A stretch of DNA of 64,000 bases from Micromonospora fulviviridis (lineage in GTDB: Bacteria; Actinomycetota; Actinomycetes; Mycobacteriales; Micromonosporaceae): NCBI RefSeq assembly GCF_014648395.1, contig NZ_BMRA01000006.1, positions 97,100-161,099 of the forward strand. The letters run 5' to 3'. The notes beneath the pieces are model-generated. The model did no database searches. It saw only the letters and a program-made list of their open reading frames with translations, and had not been told where the DNA came from. The translations under genes were made by a program, and so were the position numbers. Position 1 is the stretch's first letter; each line of letters begins with the position of its first letter. Positions 37,739-46,309 of this stretch are shown here, in pieces.

Positions 37739-40700
37739 ATGACCGCACCGAACGGCCGGCGCCGACGCCGGAGAGCCGCGCTCGCGGCCGCAGGTGCCGC
37801 TTTGGCGACCCTGCTCGCTGCCGTCCCCGTCACCCCGTCCGCGGCGGCGCCCGTCAACGCCGACGTCCCGCCCCAGGAACCCGGCGTCACCCTGCGCTCA
37901 TACGACATGGGCGTACCACTGTCGGCGCTGTGCACCCTCAAACCCGCACAGACTCCGAACGTCGACAAGCTGATGCCGCAGATCAACTGGACCAGCACCG
38001 ACGAGTTCGGCCTGGCCGACCGGTTCATCAGCCACGCCATCGCCAACCTCACCGTGCCCACCGACGGGGAGTACACGTTCCGCCTCACCAGCGACGACGG
38101 GTCGCGGCTGACGATCGACGACAAGCTCGTCGTCGACCACGACGGCCTGCACGGCGAAACCTCCAAGGAAGGGTCGCTCACCCTGACCGCCGGCCTGCAC
38201 CCGTTGCTCGTCGAGTTCTTCGAGAACGGCGGCGGCCAGGTGCTGCGGCTGGAGTGGCGTCCCCCGGGCGCGAGCGGATTCGAACTCGTGCCGACCTCCG
38301 CGTTGAGCACCGAGGCCGACGTCGTACGCGTCACCGCCCCGGGATGGAAGTACTGCGAGGGTGCGACCGACTCGGCGGGGGACGGCCTTCCCCTGGATCG
38401 GGTGCACCCCGGCTACACGCTCACCGACCTCCGCCCCGAAGGCTTCAAGCCGCAGGTCACCGGCATGGCCTTCCTGCCCGACGGCGACCTGGTGATCTCG
38501 ACCTGGGGCGGCACCGACAACGCGACCGGCGAGGTCTACCTGGTCGAGGGCGTCACCGGCAAGACCGGCCCCGAACAGGTCACCTACCGCAAGTTCGCGC
38601 AAGGGCTGCGCGAACCGCAGGGAGTGGCGGTGGTCGACGGCACCGTCTACGTCAGCCAGAAGCACGAGCTGACCGCCCTGCGCGACACCGACGGCGACGG
38701 CGTCGCCGATGACTACCGGACGGTGGCAACCTGGCCGTGGGGCGGCAACTTCCACGAGTTCGCGTTCGGCCTGCTCTACCGGGACGGGTACTTCTATCTC
38801 AACCTGTCAGTCGCCATCAACCTCGGTGGCGCCACCACCGTGCCCCAGCCGGCGCGCAACCGCGGAACGTCGATCAAGGTGAACGCCGCGACCGGCGAGA
38901 TCACGTACGTCGCCGGCGGCCTGCGCACCCCCAACGGCATCGGCTGGGGACCGCGCGGCGAGGTCCTCGTCACCGACAACCAGGGGGGCTGGCTGCCCGC
39001 GAACAAGCTGGTCCAGATCAAGCAAGGGGCGTTCTACAACCACTACACCACCCCCGCGGGCCCGTACGACGACAAGGCGGTGACCCGTCCCATCGTCTGG
39101 CTGCCACAGAACGAGATCGCCAACTCGCCGTCCACGCCGGTGCTGCTGAAGCAGGGGCCGTACGCGGGGCAGCTGGTCGTCGGTGACGTGACCTACGGCG
39201 GCCTGCAGCGGGTCTTCCTGGAAGAGATCGAGGGTCAGTACCAGGGCGCCGTGTTCCGGCACACGCAGGGCCTGGAGTCCGGCATCAACGAGGTGGCCCT
39301 CGGCCCCGACGGCGCGCTCTACGTCGGCGGCCTGGGCGCCGGCGGCAACTGGGGCCAGGAGGGCAAGCTCACCTACGGCCTGCAGAAGCTGACGCCCAAC
39401 GGCACCTCGGTCTTCGAGGTCAAACAGATGCGCGCGTCGCATGTCGGATTCGAGCTGGAGTACACCGAGCCGCTGTCCGCCGAGACCGCGCAGCAGCTCG
39501 CCGACGCGTACCAGGTGGAGCAGTGGCGCTACGGCGCCACGAGCCAGTACGGCGGCCCGAAGCTCGAGCTGGAGACGCTCAAGGTGGCCAAGGCCGAGCT
39601 GTCGGCCGACGGCCGCACGGTCAAGCTGCAAATCCCGGGCCTGAAGGAGAACCGCGTGGTGCACGTGCGCTCCCCGCGTCCGTTCTCCTCCGCCGGCGGC
39701 GAGGAGCTGTGGAACACTGAGGCCTGGTACACGCTCAACGAGATACCGGGCCGCGTGGTGCAACCGCAGACATTCTTCGAGGCCGAAGAGGGCCGAACGG
39801 TCGCGGTCGGTATGGCCACCGACCACGCCGCCTACTCCGGCGCGGGCTTCGCCGCCGGGTTCACCGAGAACGGCTCGTCGACCCGGATCTCCGTCGACGT
39901 CGGCGAGAGCGGCAGCTACGACCTGGCGATGCGCTACAGCAACGGCCCGAACCCCTACTCCGGGCAGAAACAGCTGAGCTTGTACGTCAACGGCGAACGC
40001 GTCGAGCAGACGGTCTTCCCCTCGACCGTGACCTGGGAGGAATGGGGGACGGTCACCACCACCGTGCCGCTGAACAAGGGGCGCAACGTGGTCGAGTACC
40101 GCAAGGAGGCCGCGGACTCCGGACACGTGAATCTCGACGTGCTCGCGGTGCGGCCGCACGGCGAGCGCATCACGCTGTTCAACGGACGCGAGCTCACCGA
40201 ATGGCAACACACCGACGGACGCGAACCGACGTGGGCCGTCGCCGACGGCACCATGACGGTGCGCAACGGGGACCTGCGCACGTTGCAGGCATTCGGGGAC
40301 TTCCGCCTGCACCTCGAGTTCAACCTGCCGCTGTACCCGCCGGACGTGACCGGCCAGGCGCGCGCCAACAGCGGCGTGTTCCTGCAGGACCGCTACGAGA
40401 TCCAGATACTGGACTCGTTCGGCATCGACCCGCCCCAGAAGAACGACGCCGCGGCCATTTACAACCAGAAGGCCCCCGACGTGAACGCGGCGCTGCCGCC
40501 CGAGACCTGGCAGACGTACGACATCGTCTACCGGCAGGCCCGCTACGACGCGGCCGGCAAGAAGGTCGAGAACCCGCGCGTCACGGTGGTCTGGAACGGC
40601 GTGAAGGTGCAGGACGACGTCGAGATCCTCGGCCCGACCGGCAGCAGCCGGCCCGAAGGCCCGGCCACGGGTGCCATCCGGCTGCAGGATCACGGCAACC

Positions 40701-40744
40701 CGGTCCAGTACCGCAACACCTGGATCGAGCCCCTGGACCTGTAG
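37739..40744 (+). CDS. Secreted multidomain PA14 / beta-propeller / CBM / DUF1080 protein
   Basis: A 1001-residue secreted protein. A signal peptide with an Arg-rich n-region covers residues 1-38. A PA14-like domain spans ~45-190 (GEYTFRLTSDDGSRLTIDDK, LEWRPPG). A sorbosone-dehydrogenase/PQQ-like six-bladed propeller covers ~215-560 (VTGMAFLPDGDLVISTWGG, GLRTPNGIGWGPRGEVLVTD). A CBM6/35-like module is at ~675-805 (FFEAEEGRTVAVG). A C-terminal DUF1080 domain (3-keto-disaccharide hydrolase fold) covers ~810-1001 (TLFNGRELTEWQHTDGREPT, NSGVFLQDRYEIQILDSFG). This combination suggests extracellular attack on oxidised (3-keto) glycosides. It has its own promoter and a hairpin after it. It is 2.2 kb from the arabinan-like locus, separated by gene debris. 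Confidence 0.85.
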   Translation: MTAPNGRRRRRRAALAAAGAALATLLAAVPVTPSAAAPVNADVPPQEPGVTLRSYDMGVPLSALCTLKPAQTPNVDKLMPQINWTSTDEFGLADRFISHAIANLTVPTDGEYTFRLTSDDGSRLTIDDKLVVDHDGLHGETSKEGSLTLTAGLHPLLVEFFENGGGQVLRLEWRPPGASGFELVPTSALSTEADVVRVTAPGWKYCEGATDSAGDGLPLDRVHPGYTLTDLRPEGFKPQVTGMAFLPDGDLVISTWGGTDNATGEVYLVEGVTGKTGPEQVTYRKFAQGLREPQGVAVVDGTVYVSQKHELTALRDTDGDGVADDYRTVATWPWGGNFHEFAFGLLYRDGYFYLNLSVAINLGGATTVPQPARNRGTSIKVNAATGEITYVAGGLRTPNGIGWGPRGEVLVTDNQGGWLPANKLVQIKQGAFYNHYTTPAGPYDDKAVTRPIVWLPQNEIANSPSTPVLLKQGPYAGQLVVGDVTYGGLQRVFLEEIEGQYQGAVFRHTQGLESGINEVALGPDGALYVGGLGAGGNWGQEGKLTYGLQKLTPNGTSVFEVKQMRASHVGFELEYTEPLSAETAQQLADAYQVEQWRYGATSQYGGPKLELETLKVAKAELSADGRTVKLQIPGLKENRVVHVRSPRPFSSAGGEELWNTEAWYTLNEIPGRVVQPQTFFEAEEGRTVAVGMATDHAAYSGAGFAAGFTENGSSTRISVDVGESGSYDLAMRYSNGPNPYSGQKQLSLYVNGERVEQTVFPSTVTWEEWGTVTTTVPLNKGRNVVEYRKEAADSGHVNLDVLAVRPHGERITLFNGRELTEWQHTDGREPTWAVADGTMTVRNGDLRTLQAFGDFRLHLEFNLPLYPPDVTGQARANSGVFLQDRYEIQILDSFGIDPPQKNDAAAIYNQKAPDVNAALPPETWQTYDIVYRQARYDAAGKKVENPRVTVVWNGVKVQDDVEILGPTGSSRPEGPATGAIRLQDHGNPVQYRNTWIEPLDL

Positions 40745-40763
40745 GTTCGCCAGCGATCAGAAC

Positions 40764-40803
40764 GCGGGCGGTCGGGTACCGGTTCGCCGGCCCGGCCGCC
40801 CGC
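40764..40803. terminator. Terminator hairpin after the PA14/DUF1080 gene
   Basis: GCGGGCGG and CCGCCCGC pair, extended by CGGG/CCCG with a 1-nt mismatch on each side, 20 bp after the stop codon. Confidence 0.6.
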
Positions 40804-40850
40804 GGTCTGGATGGCCCGACAGCTTGTGCCCTGGCCCAACGGAGGTGGTC

Positions 40851-41024
40851 GTGGCAACAACGGTTGATGCAGGGCGTCCCGGTGACATCTGGAGACTTCA
40901 CGCCGACGACCGGCCGGTGCGGATAAAGAAGCGACGCCCGCACATGGTGGTGTTCCGGTCGGACGCCGAACCGGCACGATCGGGCCACGGGATTGAGCCA
41001 CCCCGCTTTCATGGAGCTTCTTGA
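40851..41024 (+). CDS. Possible small protein
   Basis: A 57-codon frame beginning MATTVDAGRPGDIWRLHADD and continuing RPVRIKKRRPHMVVFRSD. The GTG start is preceded by GGAGG at good distance. I recognise no family. It lies between a terminator and an IS3 orfA remnant, so it could also be the stump of a broken gene. Confidence 0.35.
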   Translation: MATTVDAGRPGDIWRLHADDRPVRIKKRRPHMVVFRSDAEPARSGHGIEPPRFHGAS

Positions 41025-41034
41025 TCATGGCCTG

Positions 41035-41223
41035 ATGGCCGCGGGGCGGAAGTCGTCCGTGGCAGCACCGAAGAAGTACCCCGATGAGCTTCGCCAGCGC
41101 GCTGTGCGCTTGTATCGCGAGTCGGATCCGAAGCCGGTCATCCGGCGCCTGGCCGAGCAGTTGGGCGTGCATCACGAGGCGTTGCGGAACTGGATCCGTC
41201 AAGCCGAGGCCGACGCGGGTTAA
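41035..41223 (+). pseudogene. IS3-family orfA (HTH) fragment
   Basis: Encodes the N-terminal HTH_Tnp_1 part of an IS3-type OrfA: KKYPDELRQRAVRLYRESDP, IRRLAEQLGVHHEALRNWIR. The frame stops after QAEADAG, where an intact OrfA continues into a leucine zipper and orfB. No orfB follows, so the element is truncated. Confidence 0.75.
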
Positions 41224-41472
41224 CGTCACGACCGGCCTACCGGCTAGCTCGACGAGCGGTCCACCGCCGCGGGGCGCGAGGATGCTGTCCACGCGACCAC
41301 CCGCGCATGGCCGGCAGCACCGGCAGGAGGCAATCGCCGTGCACGTGGCCCGGGTGGAGCGTGCGTTCACGTGGCCGGCCTGCGCCGGAGGGCCGCCTTC
41401 CTGATCGACGCGCGGATGTCGCGAGATCGGGGCCCGGGCAGGCCCTGGCGGTCCTGGCCGGGCCCCGGTTTG

Positions 41473-42055
41473 TCAGTGGTGGGTGCTGCGGGTGTTGAGC
41501 ACGATGGCGGTGGTGATCAGCCCGGCACCGATGAGCCCGGTCGAGCCGAGGCGATCGCCGAGGAACAGCGTTGCCAGGAGCGTGGCGACGAGCGGTTCCA
41601 GTAGTGCGATCAGCGCTGCCGTACTGGCCGCGGTGGTACGCGGGCCCCGGAAGTAGAGGGCGTACGCCAGCGCGGTGGGTACGGCGCCCAGTAGGAGCAG
41701 CAACCCGACGGACGCTGGGGTCGGGACGAAGTCCATGCCGGATGTCACTGTGGCCGCAGGGGCGAGCACGGCCGCGCCGATCGTGAAGCTCACGCCGGTG
41801 GCGGTGAGGTCGTGCAGACCGGCGACGGGCCGGGTGCCTATGAAGGTCATAGTGGCGAAGCTGGCTGCCGACGTCAGCGCGAGTCCGGCTCCGCAAGCAC
41901 GCTTGCGGCGGCGAGGCCGCCGGAGGGCGTGCCGACGAGCAGGGCCAGACCGCCGATGGCCAGCGCCACCGTGCCGAGCATCCGCGCGCTCACCCGCCGA
42001 TCCACTCGGTGACCAGGACCAAGACAGGTGAGGCGCCGATCGTGAGGAGGGTCCG
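41473..42055 (-). pseudogene. Broken EamA-family (DMT) transporter, C-terminal half
   Basis: The last 140 codons read cleanly (LTSAASFATMTFIGTRPVAG ... GAVPTALAYALYFRGPRTTA ... AALIALLEPLVATLLATLFLG), the typical second EamA repeat. Upstream, ARMLGTVALAIGGLALLVGT is in another frame (break near 41895) and LLTIGASPVLVLVTEWIGG in a third (break near 42010). The first EamA repeat is missing beyond 42055. A former exporter of small metabolites. Confidence 0.8.
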
Positions 42056-42072
42056 AGCTCGCAGCCGGTCCG

Positions 42073-42517
42073 TTGACGCTCACGTGGTCGGCGCAGGCCA
42101 AGAGCCCGTATGCCTACACGCTCGGCTTCTTCTCCGACGGCCAGCTCGTCGCGGCACAGAAGCACAACGTGGCCGACGCCTCCCTCGGTCGGATCCAGGC
42201 GACGTACTCCAGCATGGGTGCCACGACCGACTTCGGTGACATGACTGCGGCCCAGCGCCCGACCACGGTCGCGTTCTGCGTCGGCGGCATCGACGCTTTC
42301 GCGGTGCCGAACACCCGCACGGAGTACCTGACCGCCGACGGGACGCAGTGGTACAAGTGCATCATCTCGAGCTTCCCCTTCGGCGAGGTCATGAACGACC
42401 ACTTCCGGACCTTGGCCCCCGGTCAGGTCGTCACCGACTCGTGGTACGGCGGGTCAGTCACCCCCCGGCGTCCGGAACGACAACGACGGCACGCCGCAGA
42501 TGATCGCCGAGCGTCAA
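42073..42517 (+). pseudogene. Fragment of a secreted S8-type serine peptidase (C-terminal region)
   Basis: The frame TYSSMGATTDFGDMTAAQRP ... DGTQWYKCIISSFPFGEVMN ... FRTLAPGQVVTDSWYGGSVT resembles the post-catalytic region of actinobacterial S8 peptidases. In a run of C at about 42460 the frame shifts and continues as PPGVRNDNDGTPQMIAERQG. Neither the protease domain nor the end of the protein is present. Confidence 0.55.
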
Positions 42518-42833
42518 GGGCCGGGCTGTCGGCCAGCACACCCGGCCGGATCTTCTCCTTCTTGCCGGTGAAGGCCTTGCATCTTCCCGCCGCAGATTCC
42601 GCAGTAGACTGTGGTGTCCACGCTGTTCTCCTCCATCTGTCTCCGGGCGGAAGCACTCGTCCCAGGCGACCTGCCAGCTCATGGTGACGCGCCATCGCGG
42701 CATGTCACCGAGCCCGTCGACGGCGAGCAGGTCTGGCCGTACGGCGGCCGTCGGCGTAGGGGTGCGCGCACATCAGATTCCGGGCCGGCTTCGCGAGGGA
42801 TCGGCGAGTCCACCATGTCCGGAGCCGAAGTGA
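42518..42833. other. Gene-free stretch
   Basis: 316 bp in front of the sugar locus. A minus-strand frame (MEENSVDTTVYCGICGGKMQ from about 42640) is coherent for ~35 codons and has a CxxCxxK patch, but is not followed by an open continuation. I treat it as debris. Confidence 0.4.
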
Positions 42834-42845
42834 GTTAACGATTTC
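42834..42845 (-). promoter_or_regulatory. LacI-type operator O1 (kinase promoter, distal)
   Basis: On the minus strand GAAATCGTTAAC, one of four sites sharing GAAATCG[AT]T with a C at the end. It lies ~150 bp upstream of the FGGY kinase start. The flanks are also shared with O2 (CGAGAAATCGTT). Confidence 0.6.
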
Positions 42846-42966
42846 TCGTCGGTGCCGGCTCCCTCGGGCCGTGCCGACACCCGCACTCATCAGGCAATAC
42901 AACAGCATGCCAGCGCGCGTGCTCGGACCCGGTAGGGAAAGACGCCGGCGGATCGGTCTTGCTTCG

Positions 42967-42978
42967 GAAATCGATTGC
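42967..42978 (+). promoter_or_regulatory. LacI-type operator O2 (kinase promoter, proximal)
   Basis: GAAATCGATTGC, with the central AATCGATT dyad, ends 15 nt before the kinase ATG. A repressor bound here would block transcription or initiation of the kinase-isomerase operon. Confidence 0.65.
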
Positions 42979-42993
42979 TGGAACAGTGGCGCC

Positions 42994-44532
42994 ATGAAGG
43001 TTGCGGCCGTCCTCGGCGTCGACATCGGCACATCGAGCAGCAAGGGTGTCCTCGTCGACGCCGACGGCCGGGTCCTCCGCTCGGCGACCCGCGCGCACGA
43101 GGTGAGCCGCCCCCGACCGGGCTGGGTGGAGATGGACGCGGACGTCTGGTGGCAGGAGTTCGTCGCGCTCAGCCGTGAGCTCCTCGCACCCGGCGATGCC
43201 GACGTCGTCGCCGTCGGGGTGAGCGGAATGGGTCCATGTGTACTGCTCACGGACGCCGCGAACGCCCCGCTGCGCCCGGCCATCCTCTACGGCGTCGACA
43301 CCCGCTCGACCCAGCAGATCGCGCGCCTCACCGAGCGGTTCGGCGCAGCGGAGATCCTCCGGCGGTGCGGCTCGGCACTGTCCAGCCAGGCGGCGGGCGC
43401 CAAGGTGGCCTGGGTGGCCGATAACGAACCGGAGCTCTTCGCCCGGGCCCGGCGGCTCTTCATGCCCAGTTCGTGGCTCGCGTGGAAGCTCACCGACCAC
43501 TACGTGCTCGATCAGCACTCCGCGAGTCAGTGCACACCCCTCTACGACACCGAGGGCCAGGACTGGTACGCGCCGTGGACCACGGAGATCGCACCCGATC
43601 TGGTCCTGCCGCCGCTGCGCTGGCCCGACGAGGTGGCCGGGACGGTGACCTCGCGCGCGGCGGCAGAGGCCGGCCTGCCGGCGGGCGTACCGGTCGTCAC
43701 GGGCACCATCGACGCCTGGTCGGAGGCGATCAGCGTGGGCGCCCACGGCGTCGGCGACCTGATGCTGATGTACGGCACCACGATGTTCCTCGTCCACACG
43801 GTGACCGCCCGCCTCACGAACCCGTCGCTGTGGGGCACTGTCGGCGCCCTGCCCGGGACGCGGAACCTCGCCGGCGGTCTGGCCACCTCGGGCGCGATCA
43901 CGGCGTGGCTGCGCGAGCTGTTCGGCTCACCGGACTATCCCGAGCTGCTCCGGCTGGCCGAGGCCTCCGGTCCGGGCGCGAAGGGGCTACTCGTGCTCCC
44001 GTACTTCGCGGGCGAGCGCACTCCCATCCTGGATCCGCACGCCCGTGGGATCGTCGCCGGCCTCACCGTGTCGCACACCCGCGGTGACCTGTACCGCGCC
44101 GCGCTCGAGGCGACCGCTCTCGGCGTGCGGCACAACATCGAGACGATCGAGGCGAGCGGTGGTGACATCCGGCGGGTCGTGGCGGTCGGCGGCGGCACCC
44201 AGGGCGGGCTGTGGACCCAGATCGTCTCGGACGTCACCGGGCGTGCCCAGGTCATCCCGTCGCAGACCATCGGTGCGAGCTACGGAGCGGCGTTCCTCGC
44301 CGCGCGGGCCGGGTGGCCCGTCTCGATCGAGGCGTGGAACCCCGTCAAGGAGATCCGGCAGCCCCGGGCCGAACTGGCCGCCGACTACGACGAGCTCTAC
44401 GGGCTGTACCGCGAGATGTACACGAGTTCCAAGCGGGTCGCGCACGCGCTCGCTGCACGTCAGGACCGTCTTTTGGCCGCCGGCCCGCCGGCTGCCAGCG
44501 ACACCCCACGCACCGAAGGAGTCGCCCCATGA
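42994..44532 (+). CDS. FGGY-family carbohydrate kinase, probably D-ribulokinase-like
   Basis: A 512-residue kinase with the two-domain FGGY fold. The N-terminal phosphate loop is LGVDIGTSSSKGVLVDADGR (residues ~8-27). A sugar-contact segment TGTIDAWSEAISVGAHGVGD is in the middle, and the ATP-binding end is VVAVGGGTQGGLWTQIVSDV. Family members phosphorylate xylulose, ribulose, fuculose, gluconate or glycerol; sequence alone does not fix the sugar. The ATG at 42994 is placed by the GVDIGT motif and lies just after operator O2. The stop overlaps the isomerase start (ATGA), so both enzymes are co-translated. With a fucose/D-arabinose isomerase as partner, D-ribulose is the most economical substrate. 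Confidence 0.9.
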   Translation: MKVAAVLGVDIGTSSSKGVLVDADGRVLRSATRAHEVSRPRPGWVEMDADVWWQEFVALSRELLAPGDADVVAVGVSGMGPCVLLTDAANAPLRPAILYGVDTRSTQQIARLTERFGAAEILRRCGSALSSQAAGAKVAWVADNEPELFARARRLFMPSSWLAWKLTDHYVLDQHSASQCTPLYDTEGQDWYAPWTTEIAPDLVLPPLRWPDEVAGTVTSRAAAEAGLPAGVPVVTGTIDAWSEAISVGAHGVGDLMLMYGTTMFLVHTVTARLTNPSLWGTVGALPGTRNLAGGLATSGAITAWLRELFGSPDYPELLRLAEASGPGAKGLLVLPYFAGERTPILDPHARGIVAGLTVSHTRGDLYRAALEATALGVRHNIETIEASGGDIRRVVAVGGGTQGGLWTQIVSDVTGRAQVIPSQTIGASYGAAFLAARAGWPVSIEAWNPVKEIRQPRAELAADYDELYGLYREMYTSSKRVAHALAARQDRLLAAGPPAASDTPRTEGVAP

Positions 44533-46163
44533 CCAGTTACCCGCTGCCCGTGCTGGCCGAGCCGCCCGCCGCGGCGCCCGGCACCGTCTACACGGTGGCC
44601 AGTGGCGATCTCCGGCCCAGCGCGAACGTCACGTGCTGGCCCACCCAGCAGCAGCTGGAGGCCGACCTCGCGGCCGCGGTCAACGCGCTCGGCTGGAAGG
44701 TCGAGCGTGGCCACGCCTTCGACCCGGACAAGGGCCACGGTTTCATCGACAGCCAGCGGGCCGGGATCGAGGTCTTCAAGCGCATCCCGGCCGACGCGCC
44801 GCTCATCGTGGTCGAGGCGGTCTGGCAGTACAGCCACCACGTCCTGGCCGGGCTGCGCAGCCACCGGGGACCGATCCTGATCGTCGCCAACTGGAGCGGC
44901 GAGTTCCCGGGCCTGGTCGGCCTGCTCAATCTCACCGCGAGCCTCACCAAGGCGGACGTGCGGCACTCCGCGCTGTGGAGCCGGGACTTCACCGACGACT
45001 GGGCGGTCGACGGGCTGCGCACCTGGCTGGAAACCGGCGAGCTGCGCCACGACACCAGTCACGTCCGCGATCTGCCCGCCCTGCCCGACGGCGCGGAGGT
45101 CGCGCTCGGTCGCGCCCTGGCCACGCAACTGGCCCGGGAGAAGGCCATCATCGGCGTCTTCGACGAGGGTTGCATGGGGATGTACAACGCGATCTTCGAC
45201 GACGAGCTGATCAACCCGCTGGGCATCTACAAGGAACGGTTGTCGCAGAGCGCGCTGGTCGCCGAGATGGCACGGGTCCCCGACGAGGAGGCCCACGCGG
45301 TCCGCCGCTGGCTGGACGAGGCCGGGATGACCTTCCACACCGGCACCGACGAGGCCACCGAACTCACCGACGCCCAGCTGACCAGCCAGTTCAAGATGTA
45401 CATCGCCGCCCTGCGCATCGCGGACGACTTCGGCCTGGACGCGGTCGGCATCCAGTACCAGCAGGGGTTGAAGGACACCGTCCCGGCCAGCGACCTGGCC
45501 GAGGGGCTGCTCAACAACGTCCAGCGGCCACCGGTGCGCAGCCGCGACGGCAGCCGCGAACTCTACGCGGGCGCGCCGCTGCCGCACTTCAACGAGGTCG
45601 ACGAGGGGGTGGCCGTCGACTCGTTGGTCACCAACCGCATCTGGACCGCCATGGGCCTCGACCCGGCCACCACTCTGCATGACATCCGGTGGGGGGAGAC
45701 CTACGGCGACGACTTCGTCTGGGCGTTCGAGATCTCCGGCTCGGTGCCGGCGTCCCACAACGGCGGGTACGACAAGTCGTACAGCATGCGGCAGCCGCCG
45801 ATGTTCTTCCCGCTCGGCGGCGGCACGCTGAGTGGGGTCTCCAAGCCGGGCGAGATCGTCTGGTCCCGGGTGTTCATCATGGACGGCGGGCTGCACGTCG
45901 ACCTCGGGCGCGCGACGGTCGTCGAGCTTCCCGAGGAGGAGACCCGGCGCCGGCTGGAGGCCACGAACCCGCAGTGGCCGATCATGCATGCCGTGCTGCA
46001 CGGGGTCGGCCGCGACCAGTTGATGGCTCGCCACAAGGCCAACCATGTGAACGTCGCCTACGCGCCGGACGCGGAGGCCGCCGACCGGGCATTGCGGGTG
46101 AAGGCCGCGCTGTTCGCCGAACTCGGCGTCCAGGTGCACCTCTGCGGCGACGTCGACCTCTGA
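44529..46163 (+). CDS. L-fucose/D-arabinose isomerase-like protein
   Basis: A 544-residue protein of the FucI-like ketol isomerase superfamily (usual FucI length ~590). The first domain contains LIVVEAVWQYSHHVLAGLRS. The second begins near residue 207 with IGVFDEGCMGMYNAIFDDEL, matching the SMGM region of FucI. The C-terminal part has AVGIQYQQGLKD, ASHNGGYDKSYSMRQPP and HKANHVNVAYAPD with candidate metal/catalytic residues. L-fucose isomerases also act as D-arabinose isomerases because the two sugars share configuration. It overlaps the kinase gene by 4 bp. I infer D-arabinose to D-ribulose conversion in the cytosol. Confidence 0.83.
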   Translation: MTSYPLPVLAEPPAAAPGTVYTVASGDLRPSANVTCWPTQQQLEADLAAAVNALGWKVERGHAFDPDKGHGFIDSQRAGIEVFKRIPADAPLIVVEAVWQYSHHVLAGLRSHRGPILIVANWSGEFPGLVGLLNLTASLTKADVRHSALWSRDFTDDWAVDGLRTWLETGELRHDTSHVRDLPALPDGAEVALGRALATQLAREKAIIGVFDEGCMGMYNAIFDDELINPLGIYKERLSQSALVAEMARVPDEEAHAVRRWLDEAGMTFHTGTDEATELTDAQLTSQFKMYIAALRIADDFGLDAVGIQYQQGLKDTVPASDLAEGLLNNVQRPPVRSRDGSRELYAGAPLPHFNEVDEGVAVDSLVTNRIWTAMGLDPATTLHDIRWGETYGDDFVWAFEISGSVPASHNGGYDKSYSMRQPPMFFPLGGGTLSGVSKPGEIVWSRVFIMDGGLHVDLGRATVVELPEEETRRRLEATNPQWPIMHAVLHGVGRDQLMARHKANHVNVAYAPDAEAADRALRVKAALFAELGVQVHLCGDVDL

Positions 46164-46170
46164 GTACTCG

Positions 46171-46211
46171 CCCGGAGACCCGGCCGCTCGTGGGCCGGCC
46201 GGGTCTCCGGG
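46171..46211. terminator. Bidirectional terminator between isomerase and LacI genes
   Basis: CCCGGAGACCCGGCC (46171..46185) and GGCCGGGTCTCCGGG (46197..46211) form a perfect 15-bp stem with an 11-nt loop, eight bases after the isomerase stop, between convergent genes. Confidence 0.85.
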
Positions 46212-46309
46212 GCGGAGCGCGGCCATCCTCCAGCCGAGGCGCCGAGGGTGGTGACGAGGGGGCCGGGGAGCCTGAGGCAGCCTCCCCGGGCCTTCGTGCC
46301 GGCGAACGG

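Noticed and set aside
42423..42703. Minus-strand frames with a CxxC patch upstream of the sugar locus
   Set aside because: Protein-like stretches are under 40 codons and jump between frames; no family recognised.
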